A DNA stretch of 47,778 bases from Syntrophobacterales bacterium (GCA_023512475.1 JAILZL010000023.1:1-47778), one strand, 5' to 3'; shown: positions 23,168-33,740, counted from the stretch's first letter. Notes: generated by a model from the letters alone, not told the origin. Program-made: numbers and translations.

Positions 23168-25555
23168 ATGTCACACTATCGAACGGTCAGCGCACTCGCC
23201 TTGGCCGTGGGGATGCTGCTCCTTCTGGCCGGCATCACCGGTATGCCGTCGGCAGCCCGGGCCGGGACGGAAGATGCGGCCATCTTCTATGAGGAGCTGA
23301 CCCAGTATGGCAATTGGGTCGATTACGAGGAATACGGCCCGGTATGGTACCCCACCCAGGTGGAGGAGGATTGGCGCCCTTATGTCAACGGCCGCTGGGT
23401 GCCCACCAAACACGGGTATATCTTTGAAACCGAGGAGCCCTGGGGCTGGGCCACCTACCACTACGGCAACTGGATGCCCACCGAGGGTTATGGCTGGGTG
23501 TGGGTGCCGGGCCGCACCTGGTATCCCAGCACCGTGACCTGGCGCAACACCCCGGAGACCGCCGTGGGCAGCGCGGTGGACGCCGCCTACATCGGCTGGG
23601 CCCCCATCCCGCCGCCCAACTACGTGCCGCCGCCCAACACCGGCTGGTATCCGCCGAACTGGGCCCCGGGACAGCCCATCCTGAACGTGCTCACCGCCCC
23701 CTTCTGGATCTTCTCCCAGGCGGCCAGCTTTCTTCTGGGTCTGGGACAGCCCTACACCCCGGCATACACTTACATGGGCTGCGGCTGCCTGGCGCCCCCG
23801 GCGTATTATCCGGTGGTCTATCCGGTCACCCGGATCATCACCAACTGGTATTATCCCACCTATTACCCCCCCGCGTATTTCGTGGGCGGGGTCATCCCTG
23901 GAGCCTACAACTGGGGGCCGCCCGTGGACTACATTACCCGGGTGACCAATGTCAACCATACGGTGATCAACAATTACATCAACAACTACAACGTCACCAA
24001 CATCCGGAACGGTTATCCGCCGGATGTGGTGTTTGCCAGGCATCATGATATTATGCCTCGCATTGCCCCTCCCCGGGAAGTTCATAATTGGGGCAATCCC
24101 ATGCGAGTCCAGAATGTCAACGCCATCCTCAACCGCAACCAGATCGCCAACCCCGGCGCCATTGCCAAGCCGCCGGTGGTGCCTGCCTTTGACCGCGGCC
24201 GCATCCCCAAAGCGGAGCGGAAGCTCTTGGCGGATCCCTCGGGGGCCTTCGGCCTCGGCCGGGGTCCGGGAATGGGCGCCGTGGGCGAGGGCCCGGGGCG
24301 CGGCTTGGGCACCCGAGGGTTGGGTCTGCCCACCAAAGCCGTTAGACCCATCACTCCGGAGATGGAAAAGCGCCTCCAGACCGCCAAGCCCATCAGGGGG
24401 GCGGAGACCTTCACCGGCCTGGGCACCGGGCGGGGCTTCGAGGGTCAGCCCGGGATGGGTGGCCGCGGCCCGGCCATGGGGGCCGTGGAGGGCCAGCCCG
24501 GCATGGGTCGGGGCGGCCAGCTCCCGGGGGCCGGTCCCCAGCAGGGCATCGGTCGGGGGAGGATGGAAGGCCAGCCCGGTACGGGGCCTGGTAGAGGCCT
24601 CGGACCGGGTGGGGCTCCCGGTTCACCCGGCGGTCCCGGCCAGCCCGGCTTCCAGCGGGGTCCTGAAGAAGGTCCCGGCATCCGCCGCGGGCCCACCGGC
24701 ACTATGCCGGAAGGGATGCCCGGAGTGCGCCGCGGGCCTCAGGAAGGCCCCGGAGTGCGCCGCGGGCCCGGGGAAGGCCTGATGCAGCCCCCCGGCCAGG
24801 GGAGAGGCCCCGACGGCCCCCAGCAGCAGGGCATCGGCGGCCGGATGATAATGGAAGGCCAGCCCGGCCGGGGCCGAGGACCGGCTGAAGGCTTCCAGAA
24901 GCCCGGCGGCGCTCCCGGGCAGCCCGGGATCCAGCGGGGTCCCGAAGAAGGTCCCGGCATCCGCCGCGGGCCCACCGGCACTATGCCGGAAGGGATGCCC
25001 GGGGTGCGCCGCGGGCCTCAGGAAGGCCCAGGCGTCCGCCGCGGGCCCGGGGAAGGCCTGATGCAGCCCCCCGGCCAGGGGAGAGGCCCCGGCGGCCCCA
25101 CGCAGCCGGGCATCGGCCGGGGGAGGATGGAAGGCCAGCCCGGTACGGGACCTGGTAGAGGCCTCGGACCGGGTGGGCCTCCCGGTTCTCCCGGCGGTCC
25201 CGGGCAGCCGGGTATCCAGCGGGGTCCCGGCGGGATGTCTCCCGGGACTCCTCCCGGCGGCGGCGCCCCCCAGATCCAGCGGGGCCCCAGCGGACCACCT
25301 CCCGGAGCCATCCCCGGCGGTGGCGCCCCCAAGATGAAGCAGCCGCCGCCTGTGGCCCCGCCTCCCGCGTCCCAGGGCATGCGGGGTCCTGGCGGGGGCG
25401 GCGGCGCCCCCCAGATCCAACGGGCTCCCGGTGGCGGCGGGCCTCCCAAGCAGATGAGCGCACCTCCGCCGCAGCAGCCCAAAGGCGGCGGGGGGAGCGG
25501 CCAGAAACAACAACAGCAGCAGCAACAAGGGAAGCGCCCTTTCCCGCCGCAATGA
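23168..25555 (+). CDS. Secreted DUF6600-like protein with collagen-like Gly/Pro/Arg tail
   Basis: This 795-residue exported protein has a signal peptide at residues 1-32, ending ARA. Residues about 36-230 are Trp/Tyr/Pro-rich with repeated phrases (YGNWVDYEEYGPVWYP, YGNWMPTEGYGWVWVPG), the pattern of DUF6600/YXWGXW-type domains. The middle part is hydrophobic and Tyr/Pro-rich, then Asn-rich (VINNYINNYNVTNIRNG). From about residue 357 to the end it is low-complexity Gly/Pro/Arg/Gln, with tandem-like phrases GPGIRRGPTG and GQPGTGPGRGLGPGG, ending in a Gln run and KRPFPPQ. The tail is collagen-like in composition but not strict Gly-X-Y. The start at 23168 follows AAGGAG. It is probably surface- or periplasm-located; no enzyme motif is seen. 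Confidence 0.8.
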   Translation: MSHYRTVSALALAVGMLLLLAGITGMPSAARAGTEDAAIFYEELTQYGNWVDYEEYGPVWYPTQVEEDWRPYVNGRWVPTKHGYIFETEEPWGWATYHYGNWMPTEGYGWVWVPGRTWYPSTVTWRNTPETAVGSAVDAAYIGWAPIPPPNYVPPPNTGWYPPNWAPGQPILNVLTAPFWIFSQAASFLLGLGQPYTPAYTYMGCGCLAPPAYYPVVYPVTRIITNWYYPTYYPPAYFVGGVIPGAYNWGPPVDYITRVTNVNHTVINNYINNYNVTNIRNGYPPDVVFARHHDIMPRIAPPREVHNWGNPMRVQNVNAILNRNQIANPGAIAKPPVVPAFDRGRIPKAERKLLADPSGAFGLGRGPGMGAVGEGPGRGLGTRGLGLPTKAVRPITPEMEKRLQTAKPIRGAETFTGLGTGRGFEGQPGMGGRGPAMGAVEGQPGMGRGGQLPGAGPQQGIGRGRMEGQPGTGPGRGLGPGGAPGSPGGPGQPGFQRGPEEGPGIRRGPTGTMPEGMPGVRRGPQEGPGVRRGPGEGLMQPPGQGRGPDGPQQQGIGGRMIMEGQPGRGRGPAEGFQKPGGAPGQPGIQRGPEEGPGIRRGPTGTMPEGMPGVRRGPQEGPGVRRGPGEGLMQPPGQGRGPGGPTQPGIGRGRMEGQPGTGPGRGLGPGGPPGSPGGPGQPGIQRGPGGMSPGTPPGGGAPQIQRGPSGPPPGAIPGGGAPKMKQPPPVAPPPASQGMRGPGGGGGAPQIQRAPGGGGPPKQMSAPPPQQPKGGGGSGQKQQQQQQQGKRPFPPQ
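24544..24663 (+). repeat. Internal gene duplication, module X copy 1
   Basis: This 120-bp segment of the Gly/Pro-rich coding tail recurs at 25108-25227 with few differences. It encodes the phrases GRMEGQPGTGPGRGLGPGG and GSPGGPGQPG. Confidence 0.8.
24651..24812 (+). repeat. Internal gene duplication, module Y copy 1
   Basis: This 162-bp segment recurs at 24930-25091 with only scattered substitutions. It encodes EEGPGIRRGPTGTMPEGMPG and GPGEGLMQPPGQGRGP. It overlaps the end of module X copy 1. Confidence 0.85.
24930..25091 (+). repeat. Internal gene duplication, module Y copy 2
   Basis: This is the second copy of the 162-bp module at 24651-24812, in frame and of identical length. Differences lie mostly at silent or conservative positions. 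Confidence 0.85.
25108..25227 (+). repeat. Internal gene duplication, module X copy 2
   Basis: This is the second copy of the 120-bp module at 24544-24663. The overall order is X-Y-spacer-Y-X with all copies in direct orientation, so two duplication steps are needed. Confidence 0.8.
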
Positions 25556-25572
25556 GCTTCCCTCTCACCTGA

Positions 25573-27072
<1,500 letters not shown>

Positions 27073-27117
27073 TCCCGCCCAAACTGAGCGGCCCAGGCGC
27101 CCCGAAGCTGCGGGGTC

Positions 27118-27160
27118 AGGAGGATGCGGGGGTGAGGGGGAGCGGGGTTCACCCTCCCCC
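27118..27160 (+). repeat. GC-rich hairpin module, copy 2
   Basis: This stretch is nearly identical to 3393-3440 apart from a few bases and small gaps. GGGGGAG (27136-27142) pairs with CTCCCCC (27154-27160) to form a hairpin 46 bases after the enolase stop codon. No T-run follows. Confidence 0.5.
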
Positions 27161-27462
27161 GGGGTGGGCCTGGTAGCAGTCCCTCAGCGCCTAAGGCAGG
27201 TCCACCCCTCCCCTGCCTGCTATTCCCTTCGGAGGCCACAAACCTTCTCCGGCGGCGATAGCGAAGCCTCCCCCGAGGGGCGCCGGCATATCAGCGGCCC
27301 CGTCTCTCCCGGGTTCTCTCACCGCCGCTTTATCGCGAATGAGATGCAATCGTAACTGATTTTTGCCGGCCCTTCATTGCGACCTCAGCATCCCTCCCCT
27401 ATCAGGCGGTTGACAAACACTCCTGCCACTCCAGGAGCCGGGGACATCGGGGCCGCAGTCCG

Positions 27463-27630
27463 ATCAGGTCGTTGACAAAGGTTATTTCGGGGAAGGGCCG
27501 GGAGTCACAGGCCCCTGCCCCTCCCCCGACACCCCCTCCCAACTCAGAAATGGGAGGTGGCTTCGCCCAACTGGCACAATCGGCCAGACTTATCCCACCG
27601 GATGTCTGGGTAGGGGCTGGCTCCCTCCTG
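27463..27630 (+). repeat. Dispersed intergenic repeat, copy B
   Basis: This is the best-preserved copy together with C. Its left edge is CAGGTCGTTGACAAAGGTTA, followed by the hairpin-capable GGGCCGGGAGTCACAGGCCC, a C-rich tract, and a core containing AGAAATGGGAGGTGGCTTCG and ATCGGCCAGACTTATCCCA. TGGGA and TCCCA of the core are complementary, as in copy C. Confidence 0.75.
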
Positions 27631-27749
27631 GGCCTCACGACTGGGGGGCACAAGAGCCCGATTTTTTCGGATTCCGGCCAGGACCGCGGCGGGGAGGCCG
27701 GCGCGGTCCCGGTTTCTTCGGGCTTCCGCGGCCGATCTCCGGTTCGGTT

Positions 27750-27944
27750 TCAGTATCCGAAGCCCTGGATCAGACTTTTCAGGGCCGCCAGCTCCTGCAC
27801 CAGTCCCAGGGGCAGTAGGCGGAGGGTATGTCCCAGGGCCTCGAAGCTGGCGCGCAAAAAAAGAAAGGCCGCCAGGTTGATCGAGAGATAGGCCGCCACC
27901 TTGATCACCTTCCGTTTCTTCGGCCGCTGAGTCGCAGTCTTCAT
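27750..27944 (-). CDS. Small putative membrane protein
   Basis: This 64-residue ORF begins with a basic stretch (MKTATQRPKKRKVIK) followed by one hydrophobic segment (VAAYLSINLAAFLFLRASF), then a shorter hydrophobic C-terminal half. The pattern suggests a single-span protein with a cytoplasmic positively charged N-terminus. A GGAAGCGGAG stretch just before the ATG can serve as ribosome site. It has no recognised family. It stands alone, divergent from the LysE gene. Confidence 0.55.
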   Translation of the reverse strand: MKTATQRPKKRKVIKVAAYLSINLAAFLFLRASFEALGHTLRLLPLGLVQELAALKSLIQGFGY

Positions 27945-28108
27945 CTCCGCTTCCTTTCGGGGTGGTCATTCTTCTCTTCGGTCAAAAGGGGCCGGGGGTT
28001 AAAAGCCGGCGAGGCGCGCCGGGGTGGAGGCGGTATCCCGTGATTTTTCTTGGAGAAGCGGCCGGGCTGTGATAATTTTTACAATCGATAATGGGTGCGG
28101 GGCAGGAT

Positions 28109-28753
28109 ATGGATCTGTGGGTGTTGGCCGGGGTGCCGGCCACTTCCTTTATAGTGGCCCTGTCCGGGGCCCTGATGCCTGGGCCACTCCTCACCGTCAC
28201 CGTCGGGGAGGCGGGCCGCCGGGGTTTCTGGGCCGGGCCCCTCATCATCCTGGGTCACGGCCTCCTGGAGCTGGCCCTGGTGCTGCTGCTGTTGGCCGGG
28301 GTGGGCGGGTGGCTGAACCGCCCCCAGATTCTGGGCGCGGTGGGGCTGGTGGGCGCCGGCATGTTGGGCTGGATGGGCTGGAGCCTGCTGCAGGCCGCCC
28401 GCGCCAGCCACCTGAGTCTGGAAGGGGCGGAGGCCGGCGGGCTCCATCCGGTGCTGGCCGGGGTGCTCATGAGCCTGGCCAACCCCTACTGGCTGCTCTG
28501 GTGGCTCACCATCGGCCTGGGGTATGTGCTTTTTGCCGCCCGCTTCGGGCTTTTGGGCGTCTTTCTTTTCTTTGCCGGCCATATCCTGGCGGATTTTGCC
28601 TGGTACACCCTGGTCGCGGCGGCGGTGGCCCAGGGCCGCCGCTTCCTCTCCGATACCCTCTATCGGGGCTTTCTGGCCGGCTGTGGGGTCTTTCTCTTGG
28701 GGTTCGGGGGCTACTTCGGCCTGCAGGGTCTGAAATTTCTCTTCAATGCCTGA
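28109..28753 (+). CDS. LysE/RhtB-family exporter
   Basis: This 214-residue inner-membrane protein has about six helices. The family motif is visible as ALSGALMPGPLLTVTVGEAGRRG near the N-terminus, and SLANPYWLLWWLTIG in the second half matches the conserved Asn-Pro segment. Members export amino acids or related small cationic molecules. The substrate cannot be told from sequence. The ATG at 28109 gives the family's usual N-terminal length; another is six codons upstream at 28091. The MBL-fold gene follows after 21 bases, probably in the same transcript. Confidence 0.82.
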   Translation: MDLWVLAGVPATSFIVALSGALMPGPLLTVTVGEAGRRGFWAGPLIILGHGLLELALVLLLLAGVGGWLNRPQILGAVGLVGAGMLGWMGWSLLQAARASHLSLEGAEAGGLHPVLAGVLMSLANPYWLLWWLTIGLGYVLFAARFGLLGVFLFFAGHILADFAWYTLVAAAVAQGRRFLSDTLYRGFLAGCGVFLLGFGGYFGLQGLKFLFNA

Positions 28754-28774
28754 CGACGAGGAGTTCGCATACAT

Positions 28775-29395
28775 ATGATCCAAAAGCCCTTGGTGGTGGG
28801 TCTGCTGGAAGTCAACTGTTACATCCTGGGGGATGAAGAGACCAAGGAGGCGGTGGTCATCGATCCGGGGGGCGATGAGGACGAGATCCTGGAGGCCCTG
28901 CGCTACCATGGCCTGACTCTCAAATACATCATCGACACCCACGGCCACTTCGACCATGTGGACGCCAACCAGCCGGTGAAGGAGGCCACCGGGGCCCGGA
29001 TCGCCATCCACGCCCTGGATGCCCCCCTCCTGAACCGGGGGAGTGACGCCATCATGTTCACCGGCAAGCCCATGCGGGTGTCCCAGGCTGATATTCTTCT
29101 CCAGGAGGGGGATATCCTGAGCTTCGGGAAATACCGCCTCAAGGTGCTGCACACCCCCGGCCACACGCCGGGAGGCATCTCCCTGGTGCTGGAGGACTCC
29201 AACCTGGTGTATGTGGGGGACACCCTGTTTGCCGGCTCCATCGGCCGCACGGATTTCCCCGGAGGCGATTTCAACGCCCTCATCCGCAATGTCCGGGAAA
29301 AACTCTTCACCCTGGGGGATCACTATATTGTCTATCCCGGCCACGGGCCGGTGACCACCATCGGCCACGAGCGCAAGTACAACCCGTTTTTCTGA
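28775..29395 (+). CDS. Glyoxalase-II-like metallo-hydrolase
   Basis: This 206-residue cytosolic MBL-fold hydrolase resembles the short YcbL/GloB2 type. Metal ligands are visible in THGHFDHVDA (HxHxDH, about 56-65), HTPGHTPGG (about 127-135), the bridging Asp of YVGDTLFAGSIGRTDFPGG (about 148-166) and PGHGPVTTIGHERKYNP at the C-terminus. Such enzymes hydrolyse thioesters such as S-lactoylglutathione or related compounds. It lacks the C-terminal glutathione-binding domain of classical GloB, so the natural thiol may differ. The ATG at 28775 lies 21 bases after the LysE gene. Confidence 0.87.
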   Translation: MIQKPLVVGLLEVNCYILGDEETKEAVVIDPGGDEDEILEALRYHGLTLKYIIDTHGHFDHVDANQPVKEATGARIAIHALDAPLLNRGSDAIMFTGKPMRVSQADILLQEGDILSFGKYRLKVLHTPGHTPGGISLVLEDSNLVYVGDTLFAGSIGRTDFPGGDFNALIRNVREKLFTLGDHYIVYPGHGPVTTIGHERKYNPFF

Positions 29396-29472
29396 CCCGG
29401 AAGACCTCCGGGTTACCGGCAGGAACCCGGACCCAAGGAGGGGCTGGACCCGGAGCATATCCTGGGGCGCGC

Positions 29473-30684
29473 ATGCACTTCAACGGCAAACGCATCCTTC
29501 TGGGAGTGAGCGGTGGCATCGCCTGCTACAAGGCGGTGGAGCTGGCCCGGCGGCTGGTGACCGCGGGGGCCCAGGTCAAGGTGGTGATGACCAAGGGGGC
29601 CCAGGAGTTTGTCACCCCCCTCACCTTCGCCGCCATCACCGGGCAGACGGTGGGGACCGGGCTTTTCGGGCCGGGGATCCACCCCCTGGAGCACATCTGG
29701 CTGGGCCAGCAGGTGGACGCCCTCATCCTGGCGCCGGCCACCGCCAATCTCATCGGCAAATTCGCCGCCGGCATCGGGGATGATCTCCTGACCACCATTC
29801 TTCTGGCCGCCACCCGGCCGGTGCTGCTCTGCCCGGCTATGAACTGCGAGATGTATGCCAACCCGGTGGTGCAGGAGAATCTGGCCCGCCTGGAGCACCG
29901 GGGGGTGACGGTGCTGCGGCCGGGGGTCGGGCCGTTGGCCTGCGGCGCCGTGGGCTACGGCCGCCTGCCGGAGGTGGAGGACATGCTGGCGGCCCTCAGC
30001 CGGCTGGTGAGCCCCCAGGATCTGGCCGGCCGCCACCTCCTGGTCACCGCCGGCCCCACCCATGAGGACCTGGATCCGGTGCGTTTCCTCACCAACCGCT
30101 CCAGCGGCAAGATGGGCTATGCGGTGGCCAAGGCCGCCTGGCGCCGGGGGGCGGAGGTGACCCTGGTGAGCGGCCCCACCGCCCTGCCGCCGCCGTACGG
30201 GGTGGAGGTGGTCCAGGTGCGGGCCGCCCTGGAGTTGCTGGCGGTTCTCCGGGAGCGCTTCCCGACGGCCGATGCCCTGATCATGGCGGCCGCGGTGAGC
30301 GATTACCGGCCGGAATCCCTGGCGTCCACAAAGTTGAAGCGGGGCAGCCGGGCCCAGGAGCTCCGGCTGGTGCAGAACCCCGACATCGTGAAGGAACTGG
30401 CGGCCCTCAAGACCCACCAGGTGCTGGTGGGCTTTGCCGCGGAAACCGGGGATCTGTTGGCCGAAGGCCGGCGCAAGCTGGAAGAGAAGAACCTGGACCT
30501 CATTGTGGCCAACGAGGTCAATCGCCCCGACGCCGGCTTTGCGGTGGACACCAATGAGGTGACCCTCATTCCCCGGGAGGGAGAGCCGCTGGCCTTGCCT
30601 CTCATGAGCAAGGATGAGGTGGCGGAGCGCCTGCTGGACTGGCTGGCGGAGCGCTTAGGCGGCCGGGAGGCGCAGGGTGGCTGA
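29473..30684 (+). CDS. coaBC: Bifunctional phosphopantothenoylcysteine synthetase/decarboxylase
   Basis: This 403-residue protein performs two consecutive steps of coenzyme A synthesis. CoaC domain (about 1-180): the flavin-binding start RILLGVSGGIACYKAVELARR, the active-site His in PLEHIWLG, PAMNCEMYANP and the Cys of GPLACGAVGYGRLPE. CoaB domain (about 185-400): VTAGPTHEDLDPVRFLTNRSSGKMGYA, AAVSDYRP and the region around VGFAAETGD. The length is normal. The start is at 29473. It overlaps the next gene (uracil-DNA glycosylase) by 8 bases. coaE, for the final CoA step, lies about 6 kb away on the other strand. Confidence 0.95.
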   Translation: MHFNGKRILLGVSGGIACYKAVELARRLVTAGAQVKVVMTKGAQEFVTPLTFAAITGQTVGTGLFGPGIHPLEHIWLGQQVDALILAPATANLIGKFAAGIGDDLLTTILLAATRPVLLCPAMNCEMYANPVVQENLARLEHRGVTVLRPGVGPLACGAVGYGRLPEVEDMLAALSRLVSPQDLAGRHLLVTAGPTHEDLDPVRFLTNRSSGKMGYAVAKAAWRRGAEVTLVSGPTALPPPYGVEVVQVRAALELLAVLRERFPTADALIMAAAVSDYRPESLASTKLKRGSRAQELRLVQNPDIVKELAALKTHQVLVGFAAETGDLLAEGRRKLEEKNLDLIVANEVNRPDAGFAVDTNEVTLIPREGEPLALPLMSKDEVAERLLDWLAERLGGREAQGG

Positions 30685-31384
30685 CCCGGCCCCGGCGGAA
30701 CTCGCCCGCCTCGTCCGCCGGCTTAGGGCATGGCTGGCGTATCAGGGGCGTCTGGGATGGCCGGGAGCACCGGCCGCCCCCCTGGCCGCAACGGACACCC
30801 CACCGGAGACCCCGGCTCCGCCTCCCCGGCGCCCCACCCTGGAGGAGATCCGGGCGGAGATGGGGGACTGCCGCCGCTGCAAACTCTGGCGCACCCGCAC
30901 CCACCTGGTCTTTGGGGAGGGCTCCCCCACCGCGGCCCTGATGTTCATCGGAGAGGGACCGGGGGCCGAGGAAGATCTCCAGGGACGGCCCTTTGTGGGC
31001 CCGGCGGGCCAGCTCCTCAACAACCTGCTGGCCAAACTGGGGCTCAGCCGGGAGGAGGTTTATATCGCCAATGTGGTGAAGAGCCGCCCCCCGGGCAACC
31101 GGGAGCCGGAGCCGGATGAGATCGCCGCCTGTCTGCCCTTTCTCAAAAAGCAGATCGAAGCCATTCAGCCCCGGGTCATCGTCACCCTGGGGCGGGTGGC
31201 CACCCAGGCGCTGCTGGACACTACCACGCCTTTGACCAAATTGAGGGGCACCTGGCAGAGGTATCAGGGCATTCCGGTGATGCCCACCTTCCACCCCTCC
31301 TATCTTTTGCGCTTCCCCCGGGAGCGCCTCAAGACCTGGGAGGACATGCAGAAAGTGATGGAGTTCCTGGCCCGCCATGAGTAG
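30677..31384 (+). CDS. Family-4 uracil-DNA glycosylase with one altered cluster ligand
   Basis: This 235-residue DNA repair enzyme removes uracil from DNA. It has a Pro-rich N-terminal extension (1-55) and the catalytic region FIGEGPGAEEDLQGRPFVG (90-108). The block HPSYLLRFP lies near the C-terminus. Family-4 enzymes carry a [4Fe-4S] cluster bound by four Cys. Three are present (Cys 65, 68 and 152), but the usual VKCRPP reads VKSRPP, so position 135 is Ser (codon AGC). The start is a GTG inside the coaBC end, 8-base overlap; the 3' end overlaps the NfeD gene by 8 bases. These overlaps put coaBC, this gene and nfeD in one transcript. Confidence 0.9.
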   Translation: MADPAPAELARLVRRLRAWLAYQGRLGWPGAPAAPLAATDTPPETPAPPPRRPTLEEIRAEMGDCRRCKLWRTRTHLVFGEGSPTAALMFIGEGPGAEEDLQGRPFVGPAGQLLNNLLAKLGLSREEVYIANVVKSRPPGNREPEPDEIAACLPFLKKQIEAIQPRVIVTLGRVATQALLDTTTPLTKLRGTWQRYQGIPVMPTFHPSYLLRFPRERLKTWEDMQKVMEFLARHE

Positions 31385-32687
31385 TTCGCTTCTCCGCCTC
31401 CTTCTGCTGCTGATCACCGCCCTCGGCCTGACCGGCCCGGCGGCGGCCCAGGGCCGCTACATCCATGTGGCGCCGGTGGTGGGCTCCATCAACCCCGGGG
31501 TGGCGGAGTTTGTGCTGGACTGCATCCGGCAGGCGGAAAAGGAGCAGGCCGAGGCCCTCATCCTGCAGCTGGACACCCCCGGGGGCCTGGATGCCTCCAT
31601 GCGCAAGATCAACCAGGCCATTGCCAACTCCCGGGTGCCGGTGGTGGTCTATGTCTCCCCCAAAGGGGCCCGGGCCGCCTCAGCGGGGGTCTTCATCACC
31701 ATCGCCGCACATGTGGCGGCCATGGCCCCGGGCACCAACATCGGCGCCGCCCACCCGGTGGCTGTGGGCCTGGGCAAGCCCGACAAGGTGATGAGCGAGA
31801 AAATGCTCAATGACATGGCCGCCTACGGCCGGGCCCTGGCCCTGGAGCGGGGCCGCAACGCCGATTGGGTGGAGAAGGCGGTGCGCAAAAGCGTCTCCAT
31901 TGACGCCGCCGAGGCCCTGCGCCTCAAGGTCATTGATTTTGTGGCGGAAAGCCTCCCGGATCTGGTGGCCAGGCTCCACAACCATACCGTGAAGACCGCG
32001 GCCGGGCCCCGCACCCTGAAGACTACCGGAATCCCCATAAAGGAGATCCCCGAAGGCCTGGGCACCCGCATCCTCAAGCACATCGCCGACCCCAACATCG
32101 CCTTCATCCTCATGCTCATCGGGCTGGCGGGCCTCTATTTTGAGCTGGCCCACCCCGGGGTTATCCTGCCGGGGGTGGTGGGGGCGTTGAGCCTCCTTCT
32201 GGCCTTTTATGCCTTCCAGACCCTGCCCGTCAATTTCATCGGCGTCCTGTTGATCCTGCTGGCCTTTATCTTTTTCATCCTGGAGATTTACGTCACCAGC
32301 TTCGGCCTCCTCACCCTGGCGGGCCTCATCTCCCTGGCCCTGGGGGGGATGATGCTCTTCCGGGGCGGCGACGCGGAAGGGGGGATGGCGGTGGCCTGGA
32401 ATATCCTGATCCCCTCCCTGGCGGCCATTACCCTGTTTTTTTTGGGGATCAGCACTCTGGTGGTGAAAAGCCAGATGCGGCGCTCCCTCACCGGCAGCGC
32501 CGGCCTGGTGGGGGAACACGGGGTGGCGTATACCGACCTGACCCCCGAAGGCCGGGTCTTTGTGCACGGTGAATACTGGCAGGCGGTGAGCGACACCCCG
32601 GTGGCCCAGGGGCAGGAGGTGGAGGTCCTGGAGGTCATCGGCCTGAAACTCCGGGTCCGGCCGGTCTTACGGGGCCCGGGCCGGTAG
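31377..32687 (+). CDS. NfeD-type membrane serine protease (ClpP class)
   Basis: This 436-residue long-form NfeD has a signal peptide (1-25) and a periplasmic ClpP-like protease domain. Blocks are [14 protein letters not shown] (about 61-74), [12 protein letters not shown] with the likely nucleophile Ser (about 100-111), and the Lys-containing [17 protein letters not shown] (about 141-157). Five to six membrane helices follow (about 240-365), then a C-terminal soluble OB-fold (about 375-436: [19 protein letters not shown]). Long NfeD proteins cleave stomatin-type partners. The partner lies directly downstream. It overlaps the uracil-DNA glycosylase gene by 8 bases. Confidence 0.93.
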   Translation: MSSSLLRLLLLLITALGLTGPAAAQGRYIHVAPVVGSINPGVAEFVLDCIRQAEKEQAEALILQLDTPGGLDASMRKINQAIANSRVPVVVYVSPKGARAASAGVFITIAAHVAAMAPGTNIGAAHPVAVGLGKPDKVMSEKMLNDMAAYGRALALERGRNADWVEKAVRKSVSIDAAEALRLKVIDFVAESLPDLVARLHNHTVKTAAGPRTLKTTGIPIKEIPEGLGTRILKHIADPNIAFILMLIGLAGLYFELAHPGVILPGVVGALSLLLAFYAFQTLPVNFIGVLLILLAFIFFILEIYVTSFGLLTLAGLISLALGGMMLFRGGDAEGGMAVAWNILIPSLAAITLFFLGISTLVVKSQMRRSLTGSAGLVGEHGVAYTDLTPEGRVFVHGEYWQAVSDTPVAQGQEVEVLEVIGLKLRVRPVLRGPGR

Positions 32688-32824
32688 GCGGCCCTCCCCG
32701 GGGAAAGGGTCGGGGCCCTGGGGCCGAACCCCCTCCGGCTCCCTTCCAGGCCCCCACTGGAGTCATCGGCGGCCGCGGGGTGGGATCTCCGCCTCTTTTG
32801 TCCAAAACAGCGAGCGAGGTGCAT

Positions 32825-33595
32825 ATGATGTTTTCCGGCTACACGGTCATTCTGGTGCTGTTGGTGTTTTTCCTGCTGAGCGCCGTCAAAATCCTCAACG
32901 AATACGAGCGGGGCGTCATCTTCCGGCTGGGTCGGGCCCTCCCCGGGGCCAAGGGCCCGGGCTGGATCATCGTCATCCCCCTCATCGACCGCCTGGTGAA
33001 GGTGAATCTGCAGCTGGTCACCTATGACGTCCCCAGCCAGGAGATCATCACCCGGGACAACGTCTCCATCAAGGTGAACGCGGTGGTCTATTTCCGGGTC
33101 ATCGACCCGGTGAAGGCGGTCATCGAGGTGCGGGACTACTACTCTGCCACCCAGCTTCTGGCCCAGACCACCTTGCGCAGTGTCTGCGGCCAGGTGGAGC
33201 TGGACGATCTGCTGGCGGAGCGGGAGAAGGTCAACGCCCAGCTGGCGGAGATCCTGGACAAGCACACCGACCCCTGGGGCATCAAGGTGACCCTGGTGGA
33301 GCTCAAGGCCATCGACCTGCCGGTGGAGATGCAGCGGGCCATGGCCAAGCAGGCGGAGGCCGAGCGGGAGCGGCGGGCCAAGGTCATCAACGCCGAGGGG
33401 GAGTTCCAGGCGGCGGCCAAGATGGCGGAGGCCGCCCGGGTGCTGGCCACCGAACCCATGTCCCTGCAGCTGCGCTATCTCCAGACCTTACGGGAGATTG
33501 CGGCGGAAAACAATTCCACCACTCTCTTCCCCATCCCCATTGACTTGGTGAAGCCCTTCATCAAGATGTACGAAAAGCTGGCGGAACAGGCGTAA
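32825..33595 (+). CDS. Slipin (SPFH/stomatin-family membrane protein)
   Basis: This 256-residue protein has one N-terminal membrane hairpin ([20 protein letters not shown]), then the SPFH/band-7 domain. The domain is visible as [32 protein letters not shown] and [16 protein letters not shown], with the later helical stretch [22 protein letters not shown]. Slipins oligomerise in membrane microdomains and are the usual substrate and partner of long-form NfeD proteases, encoded together in many bacteria. The ATG at 32825 is preferred over a longer frame open upstream. The 137-bp gap after nfeD contains no terminator I can see. Confidence 0.95.
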   Translation: MMFSGYTVILVLLVFFLLSAVKILNEYERGVIFRLGRALPGAKGPGWIIVIPLIDRLVKVNLQLVTYDVPSQEIITRDNVSIKVNAVVYFRVIDPVKAVIEVRDYYSATQLLAQTTLRSVCGQVELDDLLAEREKVNAQLAEILDKHTDPWGIKVTLVELKAIDLPVEMQRAMAKQAEAERERRAKVINAEGEFQAAAKMAEAARVLATEPMSLQLRYLQTLREIAAENNSTTLFPIPIDLVKPFIKMYEKLAEQA

Positions 33596-33631
33596 ACCAC
33601 CGGGGGGAGGGCAGGGTCGCCCCGCCTCCCT

Positions 33632-33669
33632 CCGACTTCCCACCCTGAAGGGGGTGGGGGGAAGGTCGG
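33632..33669 (+). other. Hairpin behind the slipin gene
   Basis: CCGACTTCC (33632-33640) can pair with GGAAGGTCGG (33660-33669) with one bulge, and the intervening CCCACCC/GGGGGTGGGG extends the stem. There is no T-run, so it is a candidate 3'-end stabiliser and only a weak terminator candidate. Confidence 0.4.
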
Positions 33670-33740
33670 GGGAAGGTTACCAGCCCCCGGCCCTCTCCTC
33701 GGAATGCAGCGTATAACATCCGAATCGGGAGTACGGCGAT

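Larger units (their letters stand above)
27073..27749. other. Long intergenic region behind enolase
   Basis: This 677-bp stretch has no convincing gene. It contains hairpin module copy 2 (27118-27160) and dispersed repeat copy B (27463-27630). It also has a 17-bp direct repeat ATCAGG..GTTGACAAA at 27401-27417 and 27463-27479 (two mismatches), the second of which is the left edge of copy B. The short open frames here are translated repeat. Confidence 0.6.

Noticed and set aside
24544-25227. Repeats that could be read as a CRISPR or satellite array
   Set aside because: The repeats are in frame, long, of two unlike lengths and lie inside one coding sequence; no spacer structure or cas genes are present.
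27472-27891. Plus-strand frame across repeat copy B that resembles peptides from copies A and C
   Set aside because: The shared peptide pattern (MGxxFAxxAxSARLIP) comes from the DNA repeat; substitutions are mostly non-silent, and flanking codons are not alike, so coding constraint is unlikely.
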